Source: Occallatibacter riparius (lineage in GTDB: Bacteria; Acidobacteriota; Terriglobia; Terriglobales; Acidobacteriaceae). From it: DNA of 64,000 nucleotides. Below the pieces are notes generated by a model that saw only the letters and a program-made list of their open reading frames with translations, was not told the origin of the DNA and searched no databases. Of this stretch, positions 53,923 through 62,627 are shown piece by piece. Location of the stretch: assembly GCF_025264625.1 (NCBI RefSeq), contig NZ_CP093313.1, positions 806,001 to 870,000 on the forward strand, given 5' to 3'. The translations under genes and the position numbers were made by a program. How positions within the stretch are numbered: position 1 is the first letter of the stretch; each line of letters starts with the position of its first letter.

Positions 53923-55839
53923 CTATGGCCGCGAGCCGCCCACGGTGAGGTCGATGTTGGTCACGTGCTCGCTCGCTTCTGTCTCGGGCACCGTGCCGTC
54001 GTTCACCCGGACCTCCATGGGCCTGCCCGGAATCACCAGACGCTCCGTCGCCTTCTGCCTCGCCTGTACACGCACGCGCCTCGTGACCGAATTATCCGAT
54101 GTCCTCAACGTGATGGGCACCTCGGCCGAGGCATAACCACTGTTCGAGATGCTCACGGCGACCAGCGTATTGGGTCCCTGCGAAGTGGGAAACACGCTGT
54201 CCACTGTCAGGTCCGGAAGGCCCTTATCGGCATCCACCCAGTCGGCGAAGAACCACCGCAGATCGTGCCGCGTCCCGGCCTGCTCCACCAGGTTCTCGAA
54301 GTGGTGGTCATCGGCGAGCTCCTTCGCAGGATCGTAAGCCCGCAAGGCCGCAGAAAGAGCCGCGTCGCCCACCAGGTCACGCAGCATCCAAAACACGTAA
54401 GCCGCCTTGGTGCGGTAGTAGACCGGAGAGATGGACTGCGCCAGCGGCTGACCCGGCCCAGCAGCAGGGCTGGGCGGCTCAGCGATGGTCAGCGCATCGC
54501 GCCCGGCAGCCAGTGCGGTCAACGCCTTGTCCCTTCCCTGCTGTTTCTCGATCCACAGCGTACCCATAAAGTGGGCGACACCCTCGCCCAGCCACGCACG
54601 CGGCGATTGCATCCAGGCATGCGTCAGGGCATGAGCCATGATGCCGTCGATCTGGTCTGGCGGAGCGTCACGAAGATTCGTAGCAAGCAGCGCACCCGTT
54701 TCGAACGGAGCATCCGCGCGGTCGGGTAGATCGAGCAACGTAAGCTGCGCTCGCGGACGCTGGCCTAGCCAGCCCTGCAGGAACGGCGTAACTCGGTCAG
54801 CTGCTTCGGACCAGAGCTGGGCGTTCACGGCGTTGTCAGACGTCACCCACTCGGTGAGATTCTGGCCTGAGTGCGAGTTGCGTTCGGCCACGAAGAGGCT
54901 GGGCGCCTCGAACCCAAGCGTCGTTGCTTCGGTCTGCGCAACCGCGACTCCCGCCACCTCCTCGGAGCCTTGGTCCATCACCGTAAGTGCGACGGGATGC
55001 CCGTTGATGATCGCGACATTCGGCGCTTGTCCGTGCGGGAACTCGACTGCCAGATGCATGCGGAACTGAGCGCCTGCCTCCCGCAGCTTATGCTCGCCCA
55101 TCTCGTCGAAGAGCTTAGCTCCGTCTCCGAGCATGACCGGGACCGATGCGACCGGGTACCACACAACGTTGCCGAATCCTCGAATGCCGGTGAATCCCGA
55201 CCCGATCTCATCCCAGTCCGAGTGCAGAGCGACGTCGTCGGGAGTTCCGATTGCCAGGAGCCTCTGCGCACTCTTCTCGATGGCGCCGGAATAAGTAGCA
55301 TCAATCGAAAGCGTCGCGCCGGGAGCAAGCGGTGCGGCGAGCGAGATCGTTGCCTCGCGAAGCCGCCCGGTGTGATCAGCATCGGAGTTCACGACCGCCA
55401 CCTGGAAGAGAGCGTCCTTGCCGTTGGCGAGGATCCGCTCCCAGTTGAGCGACGAGGAGATCTGCAGCGGAACGTGGGAGAGCGCCCCTTTGCCGTCATT
55501 GCGGATCGTCATGAGGACGCGCGCGGCCATCCGATGCTCTACGGGCCGCAGGTGTACATCCATGTCCAACGCTGTGAAGGTGACGGCCTGGCGGTCAGCA
55601 TCCTGGGCAGACACGGCACCCGCGGCCTGCGCCTTCGGATGAGTCTCAGGGCTCGCGGTGGTCGTGGTGTTCCCGTTCTCGTCGGTAGAGCGGGAGAAGA
55701 CGACCTTCCCCCTCGGGTGGGCGGGGCTCTGAGTCGATGACGGCGCCGGAGGCGTGGTCGTCTGCGCGGACCCATGCGTACTGACCGCAAACAAGCTGAA
55801 CAGCGCTGCACAAACGCCGCGCGAAAGAACAAACTTCAC
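53923..55839 (-). CDS. M1/gluzincin-like peptidase with HALTH in place of HExxH (probable pseudoenzyme)
   Basis: A signal peptide (FVLSRGVCAALFSLFAVSTHGSA) precedes a 600-residue protein. An N-terminal beta domain (residues 70-250) is followed by a gluzincin region: GIMAHALTHAWMQSPRAWLGEGVAHFM. The two His and the Glu zinc ligands are there (11 residues between the second His and Glu), but the catalytic Glu of HExxH is Ala. The C-terminus has an Ig-like domain (NTLVAVSISNSGYASAEVPIT). The pattern resembles the peptidase MA family. It may bind metal or protein without cutting. GTG 55839 was chosen because AGGAAGG lies 9 bases upstream. Confidence 0.82.
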   Translation of the reverse strand: MKFVLSRGVCAALFSLFAVSTHGSAQTTTPPAPSSTQSPAHPRGKVVFSRSTDENGNTTTTASPETHPKAQAAGAVSAQDADRQAVTFTALDMDVHLRPVEHRMAARVLMTIRNDGKGALSHVPLQISSSLNWERILANGKDALFQVAVVNSDADHTGRLREATISLAAPLAPGATLSIDATYSGAIEKSAQRLLAIGTPDDVALHSDWDEIGSGFTGIRGFGNVVWYPVASVPVMLGDGAKLFDEMGEHKLREAGAQFRMHLAVEFPHGQAPNVAIINGHPVALTVMDQGSEEVAGVAVAQTEATTLGFEAPSLFVAERNSHSGQNLTEWVTSDNAVNAQLWSEAADRVTPFLQGWLGQRPRAQLTLLDLPDRADAPFETGALLATNLRDAPPDQIDGIMAHALTHAWMQSPRAWLGEGVAHFMGTLWIEKQQGRDKALTALAAGRDALTIAEPPSPAAGPGQPLAQSISPVYYRTKAAYVFWMLRDLVGDAALSAALRAYDPAKELADDHHFENLVEQAGTRHDLRWFFADWVDADKGLPDLTVDSVFPTSQGPNTLVAVSISNSGYASAEVPITLRTSDNSVTRRVRVQARQKATERLVIPGRPMEVRVNDGTVPETEASEHVTNIDLTVGGSRP

Positions 55840-55901
55840 GAACTGCAACCTTCCTGGCTCCTGGGCCGGGGTCAACCGCGCCTTCGGCGCCAAATACAAC
55901 T

Positions 55902-56705
55902 TCAAGAGCCAAGACCTTTCTGCTTTTTAGGTTTGGACGCGCCGAACGGGGCGGAGGAAGCACCCGCCGCGGCAGCACGGCGCTGGCGAAATGCCTCATA
56001 GAGCACAACCGCACCGGCAGCGGACACATTCAGCGAACTGACTCCACCTGCCATGGGAATGCGGAGAAGGTGGTCGCAGGTGCGGCGGACAAGGTCGTGC
56101 AGTCCTGCGCCCTCGCGCCCCAGCACAAGAACGCAGTCGCCCGTGAAATCGAAGCGGTCGTAGTCAGTCTCCCCGCGCTCGTCCAGGCCGATGATCCAAA
56201 GATTGTTGGCCTTAAGCTCCTCGAGGGCCCTGACCAGGTTCACCACCCTCGCGATGCGCAGGTGCTCCGATGCGCCCGCGCTGGCCTTTACCGCCACCGG
56301 GCTGAGCGGAGCGGAACGGCGCTCCGTGAGGACAACGCCATCAACACCGGCACCATCGGCCACGCGGAGCAGCGCGCCCAGGTTCTGCGGGTCCTCGACG
56401 CCATCGAGCGCGAGCATGAGCCGCCGGCTTGAGGCACCGCCGGGCGCTTCGAACAGGTCCTCGATGGCCAGCATCTCTTTGGGACGCACCACGGCGACGA
56501 CTCCCTGGTGAGCGCTGGTTCCGGCCACGTGCGTAAGCTGCTCGCGGGGTTCCGAGCGAACGCGCACCCCGGCTTGGCGGCACTGAGAGACCAGTTGTTC
56601 CACGCGCGCGTCATGACGTTCGCGGGCCACAAGCACATGATCGAAACGGCGGCGGCCGGCGCGGAGCGCCTCTTCCACTGCATGCACGCCGTAGAGAATG
56701 TCCAT
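55902..56705 (-). CDS. rlmB: 23S rRNA (guanosine-2'-O-)-methyltransferase RlmB-like (SpoU family)
   Basis: The 267-residue SpoU methyltransferase has the small N-terminal RNA-binding domain (DILYGVHAVEEALRAGRRRF) and the knotted AdoMet domain with LALDGVEDPQNLGALLR, VLVLGREGAGL and IPMAGGVSSLNVSAAGAV, the three family motifs. RlmB modifies G2251 of 23S rRNA; TrmH-like enzymes on tRNA are the alternative. The C-terminus has a short basic tail (KPKKQKGLGS). Its stop is near the start of the peptidase-like gene on the same strand, so the two may be co-transcribed. Confidence 0.9.
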   Translation of the reverse strand: MDILYGVHAVEEALRAGRRRFDHVLVARERHDARVEQLVSQCRQAGVRVRSEPREQLTHVAGTSAHQGVVAVVRPKEMLAIEDLFEAPGGASSRRLMLALDGVEDPQNLGALLRVADGAGVDGVVLTERRSAPLSPVAVKASAGASEHLRIARVVNLVRALEELKANNLWIIGLDERGETDYDRFDFTGDCVLVLGREGAGLHDLVRRTCDHLLRIPMAGGVSSLNVSAAGAVVLYEAFRQRRAAAAGASSAPFGASKPKKQKGLGS

Positions 56706-56862
56706 CCTGATAGTTTAGTGCCCGCGCTCAACTGGATTCGACCGTTCAATGCCTTCACGGCGGACTTCCTGGCCCGCTTACAATGGTTTTTCACCGTGCA
56801 CCTGCAAAGAAGAAGCCCCTTGCAGACGTGTGCGGATCCGCCTGTTTGTTCGGGAGGGATGA

Positions 56863-57702
56863 GTGAACGGCGATCGCCCGAAGCTCGCTGTCTTTTTCGA
56901 CGCAGAGAACGTCAGTCTGCAGTACGCGGCGCCAATCCTGCGGGAACTCTTCTCAGAATGGGAGATTCATCTCAGGAGAGCCTACGGATCGAACGTGATC
57001 GCGCAGCAGGAGGTCCTGCGCGAACTCAGCATCGTTCCGGTAGAAGTCCTGCGAAATATCAATACGAAGAACGCTGCGGACCTGACCCTCGCGGTCGATG
57101 CGATGGAGGAGTTGTGCCTGGGATTCAGCGACGGGATCTGCATCGTCTCAGGGGATTCGGACTTCACGCGCCTCGTGCAGCGAATCCGTGAAAGAGGTAA
57201 GAGCGCAATCGTCTACGGCAATGCGAACACTCCTGCATCGCTTCGGAACGCCTGCACGGCCTTTCACCTCGTTGGTGTGAAACAAGTCAAGAGCAAGTCC
57301 CCCAAGCCGCCCGCAAAGCCCAAGGCTGTTCCGAAGCAAGCCCGGAGCGGAAAAGCTGACGCTAAACAGTCTCCAAATGGGAGCCTGAAGTTCAAGTCTG
57401 CGAAGACTGCGGCGGACCTTCAAAACATGGATGCGAAGACAATCGCGTCCCTTCGGCAGAATCTTCGGCGGGCGTTCCAGGAGTATCAAGCCAAGTCCGG
57501 GGGCAACTCGCTGGGAGAATTCGGCAATTTCATTCGACAGACCCATCCGAAACTCCATCAACGAAATTTCGGCTTCGCCCATCTTCGCCCGCTGCTGACG
57601 AAGCTGGGCGGTTTCCACTTCGAAGCTGTTCGCGGAGAGAGGGGCTCGATCTCGGGTTATCGCCTCTCCCTTCTAAAAGAGCCGAGGCAGAAGACCGCCT
57701 AG
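56863..57702 (+). CDS. NYN-domain (LabA-like) protein with C-terminal OST-HTH/LOTUS-like domain
   Basis: The 279-residue protein begins KLAVFFDAENVSLQYA, the NYN/PIN-like nuclease start. It has the conserved Asp cluster: FFDAEN, KNAADLTLAVDAMEE and CIVSGDSDFTRLVQRIRERG, as in LabA and Limkain-b1. Residues 145-185 are a Lys/Pro/Ala-rich linker. The C-terminal 90 residues (SLRQNLRRAFQEYQAKSGG, LGEFGNFIRQ, LRPLLTKLGGF) match an OST-HTH RNA-binding domain. A role as RNA nuclease or RNA binder is likely. The start is GTG with GGGAGGG 4-5 bases upstream. Confidence 0.88.
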   Translation: MNGDRPKLAVFFDAENVSLQYAAPILRELFSEWEIHLRRAYGSNVIAQQEVLRELSIVPVEVLRNINTKNAADLTLAVDAMEELCLGFSDGICIVSGDSDFTRLVQRIRERGKSAIVYGNANTPASLRNACTAFHLVGVKQVKSKSPKPPAKPKAVPKQARSGKADAKQSPNGSLKFKSAKTAADLQNMDAKTIASLRQNLRRAFQEYQAKSGGNSLGEFGNFIRQTHPKLHQRNFGFAHLRPLLTKLGGFHFEAVRGERGSISGYRLSLLKEPRQKTA

Positions 57703-57786
57703 AACCGCGGGTCGCGCCCGTTGTAGACTCCAACTTACCAACCGGCGGCAGAGTCCAGGCAGCGACAGGCCGAGCGGAAGTGGACC

Positions 57787-58518
57787 ATGACGGCTCATTC
57801 CACAAAGACCTTTCGCACCACCCTCGTACCGTCAGGCATGGGCCTCCAGTCCAGCTTCGCCATTCTGCCTTTCGACATCGCCAAGGCCTGGCCCGGAATG
57901 AAGGTCCGTCGCGTCAAGGGGGAGATCAACGGCTTCGCCTTTCAGACAGCCCTGTTCCCCACCCCCAAAGGCCACGGATTCATCGTCAACAAGAAAATGC
58001 TCGCCGGGGCAGGCTTGCGGCAGGGCGATCGCGCAGAGATTCGCGTTGAGCCCGACCTGGAACCCCGCAAAGAGGCCGTGCCAGAGGAACTGCTCCGCGC
58101 CATGAAGGGGGCCGCCGGCCTGCGGAAGTGGTTCGAAAAGCTCCCCGCGGGCCATCGCCGCTGGATCTCCCACATCGTCTCCGAGCCAAAATCGGCCGCA
58201 TCACGCCAGAAACGCGCCGAGGAGATGGCCGAGCGGCTCTACCTGACGATGGAAGGAGAGCTGGAAACCCCGCCGATTCTTCGGGCGGCGTTTCAGCGCC
58301 AGCCCCTGGCAGAGGCGGGCTGGAAGGCGCTCACCCCCATCCAGCGGCGGAATAACCTCTTTATGGTCTTCGGTTGCCGGTCAGCCGAGACACGAGAAAA
58401 GCGCGTGCAGGCGGCCATCGACACTGCCCTCAACAAGTCCCGGGGCGGTTCAGGTAATTCCCGCTCCGAAAGAAGCGCGATGCGGTCCGATTGGGATCGG
58501 GATACCTGGGAAGTGTAA
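57787..58518 (+). CDS. DUF1905/YdeI-type protein
   Basis: The 243-residue protein starts with a DUF1905 beta-barrel (FRTTLVPSGMGLQSSFAILPFDI, VKGEINGFAFQTALFPT, GHGFIVNKKML, GDRAEIRVEPD). This is followed by two repeats of the YdeI/OmpD-associated helix: FEKLPAGHRRWISHIVSEPKSAASRQKR and then LTPIQRRNNLFMVFGCRSAETREKRV. The second, fused repeat is diverged. No reaction is known for this family. It has a GGAAGTGG ribosome site and follows the NYN gene by 84 bases. Confidence 0.87.
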   Translation: MTAHSTKTFRTTLVPSGMGLQSSFAILPFDIAKAWPGMKVRRVKGEINGFAFQTALFPTPKGHGFIVNKKMLAGAGLRQGDRAEIRVEPDLEPRKEAVPEELLRAMKGAAGLRKWFEKLPAGHRRWISHIVSEPKSAASRQKRAEEMAERLYLTMEGELETPPILRAAFQRQPLAEAGWKALTPIQRRNNLFMVFGCRSAETREKRVQAAIDTALNKSRGGSGNSRSERSAMRSDWDRDTWEV

Positions 58519-58581
58519 AGATTTGTAAACACCTGCCGATTCTTAGACTTTGCACCCAGCCTTGTCGTCTAATGGAACAAG

Positions 58582-59238
58582 ATGAGCACCCTTGCGCACG
58601 TGCAGTCGATCTTTACCCGCAGCTCGGTCAATGCCGAGCAGGAGGCAGTGCGCCAGGAAAATCTCGCCATTGCCGCCGGGCTGAAGCGTCAGGAAGCTGG
58701 CTTGCTCGATGAGCTCATCGTTCGCTATCAGCACAGATTGCTGCGTTATCTTCTGTTCTTGACCAGCAGCCGCGAACTCGCCGAGGATCTCTTCCAGGAG
58801 GTCTGGATGCGGGTGCTGATGCGCGGGGCGCAGTACAACGGCAAGGCCCGCTTCGACACGTGGCTTTTCACCATAGCCCGCAATCTCGTAATCGACTACC
58901 GCCGCAAGCGCACGCTGGCCAGCCTGGACGAACTCTTCGAAGGCTCGAGCGAGGACGACCGGCCGATGAGCTTCGAGGTCGCCGACGAGCAGCCCTCTCC
59001 CTTCGACCGTCTCTCCAGCGGTGAAGACCGAGAGCGTGTCTCCGAGGCACTTCTGGAGCTCGACACGGTCTACCGCGAAGTGCTGGTGCTGCGGTTCCAT
59101 GAGGACCTCTCGCTGCAGGAAATTGCGACGGTGACCCGGGCGCCGCTTTCCACCGTGAAGTCGCGGCTCTATCGCGGGCTGGCGGCTATCAAGCCCACGC
59201 TCGAGGCCTCCGCGCGGCCCGTCGAGGTTGCTGGATGA
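58582..59238 (+). CDS. ECF-type RNA polymerase sigma factor (second)
   Basis: The 218-residue protein has sigma region 2 (LDELIVRYQHRLLRYLLFLTSS, AEDLFQEVWMRVL, FDTWLFTIARNLVIDYRRKR) and region 4 (ELDTVYREVLVLRFHEDLSLQEIATV, STVKSRLYRGL). The linker is acidic. It belongs to the ECF group. Its stop overlaps by 4 bases (ATGA) the start of a membrane protein, a usual arrangement for a sigma/anti-sigma pair, so activity may be controlled at the membrane. The regulon cannot be told. Confidence 0.9.
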   Translation: MSTLAHVQSIFTRSSVNAEQEAVRQENLAIAAGLKRQEAGLLDELIVRYQHRLLRYLLFLTSSRELAEDLFQEVWMRVLMRGAQYNGKARFDTWLFTIARNLVIDYRRKRTLASLDELFEGSSEDDRPMSFEVADEQPSPFDRLSSGEDRERVSEALLELDTVYREVLVLRFHEDLSLQEIATVTRAPLSTVKSRLYRGLAAIKPTLEASARPVEVAG

Positions 59239-59597
59239 CAGCACAGGCCGGCAAGGGGTCGGCCAACGGCAGTGACGCGCTGCGCGGCCTCGCAGCTTCT
59301 CTAGACGACTCCGACAGAGACCGAACAGTCGCGCGCAACACGCGCCGGGTAGTCATGGCGTCGATGGGCGTGATGAAGGACCAAAAAGCGCAGCGAAAGC
59401 GGACCCGCTCGCTGGCGCTTGCAGCGCTTGTGATCCTGCTGCTCATCATCGGGCCGCTCGCCTGGCTGGTGGTCGATTACTTCAACTCCGGCGGACACAT
59501 CGGCGACCTGACCGGCGAATTCACGCTGTGGGGATGCATCCTGTGCCCCGCTTTGCTGGCTGCGGCGCTGGTTGCCGGATGGCTGCGCAAGCGATAG
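59235..59597 (+). CDS. Small membrane protein, possible anti-sigma factor
   Basis: This 120-residue protein starts in the ATGA overlap with the ECF sigma gene. Residues 1-55 are cytosolic and charged (LAASLDDSDRDRTVARNTRR). Two membrane helices follow (LALAALVILLLIIGPLAWLVVDYF and GCILCPALLAAALVAGWL). No zinc-anti-sigma motif (HxxxCxxC) is seen, so it does not match the ZAS group. Partnership with the sigma factor is inferred from overlap alone. Confidence 0.7.
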   Translation: MTAQAGKGSANGSDALRGLAASLDDSDRDRTVARNTRRVVMASMGVMKDQKAQRKRTRSLALAALVILLLIIGPLAWLVVDYFNSGGHIGDLTGEFTLWGCILCPALLAAALVAGWLRKR

Positions 59598-59631
59598 CGA
59601 AATTCGAGCTGACTCGCTGACCTGCTACATG

Positions 59632-61017
59632 CTACGCGCTCTGATCCTGCAGTTCGCCTTCCCACCGAGCCACAACTACAGCAGCCATGCAGTTGCCGAT
59701 GACGTTCATTGCGCTCCGTCCCATGTCCATTAGGGTATCGACACCGAGCAGCACCAGAATCGCGCTGGACGGGATGTGCAGGTCGGCGGCAGAGGCCATC
59801 AACACCACCAGCGTCGCCCGCGGCACTCCCGCTACTCCCTTGCTGGTGAGCATGAGTGTGGCCAGCATGATGAGCTGCTCGCCAAGCGACAGATGGATTC
59901 CGGCAGCCTGCGCGGCGAAGATGGCCGCCATCGTCAGGTAGACGCTCGAACCCGTCATGTTGAAGCTGTACCCGGTCGGTACCACGAAGGAGACGATCCA
60001 GCGCGGAACGCCGAACTCCTCCAGGCGTTCCATCGCGAGAGGCAGAGCGGCCTCTGAGCTCGTCGTCGCGAAGCCGATCGCCGCAGGCTCCGCGATGGCA
60101 GCGGCGAAGCGGCGCACCGAGATCCTGCCAGCCACAAGAATCGGAATCAGAACAAGCAGAATGAATGCGGCGATGGCCCCGTAGTAGGTGACTGCCAGCA
60201 GGGCCAGGCTCGCCAACAAGTGTAGCCCCGCGCTGCTGACGGTATATGCCATAGCGGCGCCGGCAGCCAGTGGCGCAATCACCATGATGATCTTCGTCAT
60301 GCGGAACATCGTGTCCGTGAGCGATTGCAGCACCGTCACCAGCGGAGCACGTTTCGACTCGGGCAATGTGGCGAGCGCGGTGCCGAACAGCAAGGAGAAG
60401 ATAGCCACCTGCAGAATCTGGTTCTGGGCTACGGCCTGGGCGATGTTCTCAGGGAAGATGTTCAGGATGAGCTGCTGCCAGGTCTCGGAGTGTGCGGCCG
60501 GGGCGACGGCCTGCGATGTGGCCGGGAGCGTAACACCCACGCCCGCATGCGACAGGTTGATGGCGATGAGTCCGAGTACGAGCCCCAGCGTTGTGACGAC
60601 CTCAAAGAAGAGAACGGCCTTGAGCGCGACACGACCAACGCCCTTGAGTTCACTGTGCCCTGCTATACCCGTGACGATGCCGCCGAAGATCAGCGGCGCG
60701 ACGATCATGCGGATCAGCCGAAGGAAGACATCTCCAATAACGCGAAGCTGCCCGGAAAAGTGCGGCGCATCCAGCCCCAGCACCACACCCGCAATCATCG
60801 CGTAGAACGTCCACACCAGAAGCGAACGCCGACGCCATGCCACCGGCAGGAAAAGGACCAGCCCGATCCAGCGAAGCACGAATGCCGACGCGGCAAGGGA
60901 CGGAGCAAAGCTCAGCGCGATACCCGCAATGAAGACCAGGACTGCGGCGGCGAAGAATGCATTCTCCGCACGACGGCTGCCGAGTTTGGGACGGCTCGAT
61001 TCGGTATGGGCGCTCAA
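59632..61017 (-). CDS. Dicarboxylate/amino acid:cation symporter (DAACS; DctA/GltP-like)
   Basis: The 461-residue transporter has eight or so helices plus two re-entrant loops. Marks are FLRLIRMIVAPLIFGGIVTGIAG, ATTSSEAALPLAMERLEE (serine-rich hairpin HP1), GYSFNMTGSSVYL (NMTG-type helix 7), and LTSKGVAGVPRATLVVLMA (HP2). The family couples Na+ or H+ to uptake of C4-dicarboxylates or Glu/Asp. TTG 61017 is used, since the residues further upstream are antisense to threonine synthase; GGGAG lies 3 bases before. An N-terminal pair of helices (residues 18-60) is longer than in DctA. It is divergent from thrC with 15 bases between starts. Confidence 0.9.
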   Translation of the reverse strand: MSAHTESSRPKLGSRRAENAFFAAAVLVFIAGIALSFAPSLAASAFVLRWIGLVLFLPVAWRRRSLLVWTFYAMIAGVVLGLDAPHFSGQLRVIGDVFLRLIRMIVAPLIFGGIVTGIAGHSELKGVGRVALKAVLFFEVVTTLGLVLGLIAINLSHAGVGVTLPATSQAVAPAAHSETWQQLILNIFPENIAQAVAQNQILQVAIFSLLFGTALATLPESKRAPLVTVLQSLTDTMFRMTKIIMVIAPLAAGAAMAYTVSSAGLHLLASLALLAVTYYGAIAAFILLVLIPILVAGRISVRRFAAAIAEPAAIGFATTSSEAALPLAMERLEEFGVPRWIVSFVVPTGYSFNMTGSSVYLTMAAIFAAQAAGIHLSLGEQLIMLATLMLTSKGVAGVPRATLVVLMASAADLHIPSSAILVLLGVDTLMDMGRSAMNVIGNCMAAVVVARWEGELQDQSA

Positions 61018-61032
61018 GGTCTCCCTTATTCT

Positions 61033-62202
61033 ATGAGCATGCCCCAGGTTGCGTTCCTCGAGTGCTCTCGCTGCTGCCTTCATCACGATGCAACGACGCC
61101 ACAAACCGTCTGCACGGCATGCGCCGGATCCCTCTACGTGCGCTACGATCTGTCCGCCGCGACGGGCACGGCGGTCCGCGACCGCATCGGGACCACCGAA
61201 CAGGATCACCGCTGGAGCGGCATGGGTCGTTATCGCGACGTACTGCCTGCCGTCGACCCGGTCACTCTCGGCGAGGGCTGGACGCCCATGCTCCCGAGCC
61301 GACGCAACGGCAACGTCTGGCTGAAAGAAGAAGGCGCCAATCCAACTGGCACCTTCAAGGCGCGCGGCCTTGCGCTCGCCGTGACCATGGCGCGGCACTA
61401 CGGTCTCAAAAAGTTGGCTGCGCCTACGGCCGGGAACGCCGGCGGGGCGCTCGCGGCTTATGCCGCGGCGGCTGGCATGGAAGCCCATATCTTCATGCCC
61501 AAAGACACGCCCATGGCCAACCAGGTTGAGTGCCGCGCTTACGGCGCACACCTCACGCTGGTCGACGGCCTCATCTCCGACTGCGGACGCATGGTTGCCG
61601 AACGCTCTCCCAAAGAAGGCTGGTTCGACGTCTCCACGCTGAAGGAGCCCTACCGCGTTGAAGGCAAGAAGACCATGGGCTACGAACTGGTCGAACAACT
61701 TGGATGGGAGTATCCCGATGCGGTCTTTTATCCCACCGGCGGCGGCGTTGGCATGATCGGCATGTGGAAGGCTTTTCTCGAAATGGAGGAGCTCGGTTGG
61801 GTCAGCGGCCGGCGTCCAAAGATGATCGCCGTGCAGGCAGCCGGATGCGCGCCGGTCGTGCGTGCCTTCCAGCAAGGCCAGGCTGCCAGCCAGATGTGGC
61901 AGGACGCGCACACCGCAGCTTCAGGCCTGCGCGTCCCCAAGCCCTATGGCGACTACATCATTCTCGACATCGTGCGGCAGTCCGGCGGAACAGCAGTCGC
62001 GCTGAGTGACGACACGATCTTCGCCTCGTTGAAGGACTGGGCCAGCCATGAGGGCCTGCTGCTCTCCCCCGAAGGCGCTGCCGCGACAGCGGCCTACGAT
62101 CACCTCATCCGCACCGGCTTCCTCAGCCCCGACGAAACCGTCGTGCTGTTCAACACCGGCACCGGCAACAAGTACACCGACGTGATTGGAGCGCGCGTCT
62201 AG
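61033..62202 (+). CDS. thrC: Threonine synthase with N-terminal zinc ribbon
   Basis: The 389-residue PLP enzyme converts O-phosphohomoserine to threonine. The N-terminal ECSRCCLHHDATTPQTVCTACAG is a zinc-ribbon-like insert seen in some threonine synthases. The PLP lysine is in NPTGTFKARGLAL, and the phosphate loop is TAGNAGGALAAYAA; YPTGGGVGMIGMWKAF lies late. It carries the fold-type II order. The start ATG 61033 is 15 bases from the divergent symporter's TTG, so each promoter must lie inside the other's coding region. An aminoacrylate-type relative cannot be fully excluded. Confidence 0.88.
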   Translation: MSMPQVAFLECSRCCLHHDATTPQTVCTACAGSLYVRYDLSAATGTAVRDRIGTTEQDHRWSGMGRYRDVLPAVDPVTLGEGWTPMLPSRRNGNVWLKEEGANPTGTFKARGLALAVTMARHYGLKKLAAPTAGNAGGALAAYAAAAGMEAHIFMPKDTPMANQVECRAYGAHLTLVDGLISDCGRMVAERSPKEGWFDVSTLKEPYRVEGKKTMGYELVEQLGWEYPDAVFYPTGGGVGMIGMWKAFLEMEELGWVSGRRPKMIAVQAAGCAPVVRAFQQGQAASQMWQDAHTAASGLRVPKPYGDYIILDIVRQSGGTAVALSDDTIFASLKDWASHEGLLLSPEGAAATAAYDHLIRTGFLSPDETVVLFNTGTGNKYTDVIGARV

Positions 62203-62627
62203 AACAGACGACACAGACCTCCGAACTGCGACTCATCACCTGTGACGGCCGGCACAGCCTGGCATCCACCGCAGGAGCATAATCCAAAGGAGGTGGAACT
62301 CTGTTTGCGCGCTGCACACTGCCGTCAGCTTTCGCAACACGCTGTCAGATGTTAACCAGAAAAATAACAGTTAAATTCATTTATATGGATTGTGCTGGTC
62401 TGATTTAAAAAACAAGTCTCATATTTGCAACAACTTGAAGCGCATGACGAAAGTAACAAGTTTCGCCGGTAACCCGAATAAATTGCGAAATAATAGCGAA
62501 AACAAAACCCAACAAGTTTTTAAGCAGTGAGTATAAAATAGTAAACATCCAGGGGAGAGTCAGCAGAGGTTCTCACCGCCTGCCCGGGAATGCCACTATG
62601 TCGTTTGTCTAATCGGACCCGGCAACG
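62203..62627. other. AT-rich convergent intergenic region
   Basis: The 425-base gap between the convergent thrC and FmdB genes is far more AT-rich than the rest: 62401-62520 has 42 G or C in 120 bases. It contains AACAAGT three times in direct orientation (62411, 62455, 62511) and GCGAAA-TAATA-GCGAAAA at 62485-62501. No reading frame above 20 codons has good support, and no tRNA or origin signature is clear. An AAAGGAGGTG sits at 62286-62295. Foreign DNA, a small RNA or a protein-binding site are possible. Confidence 0.6.
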
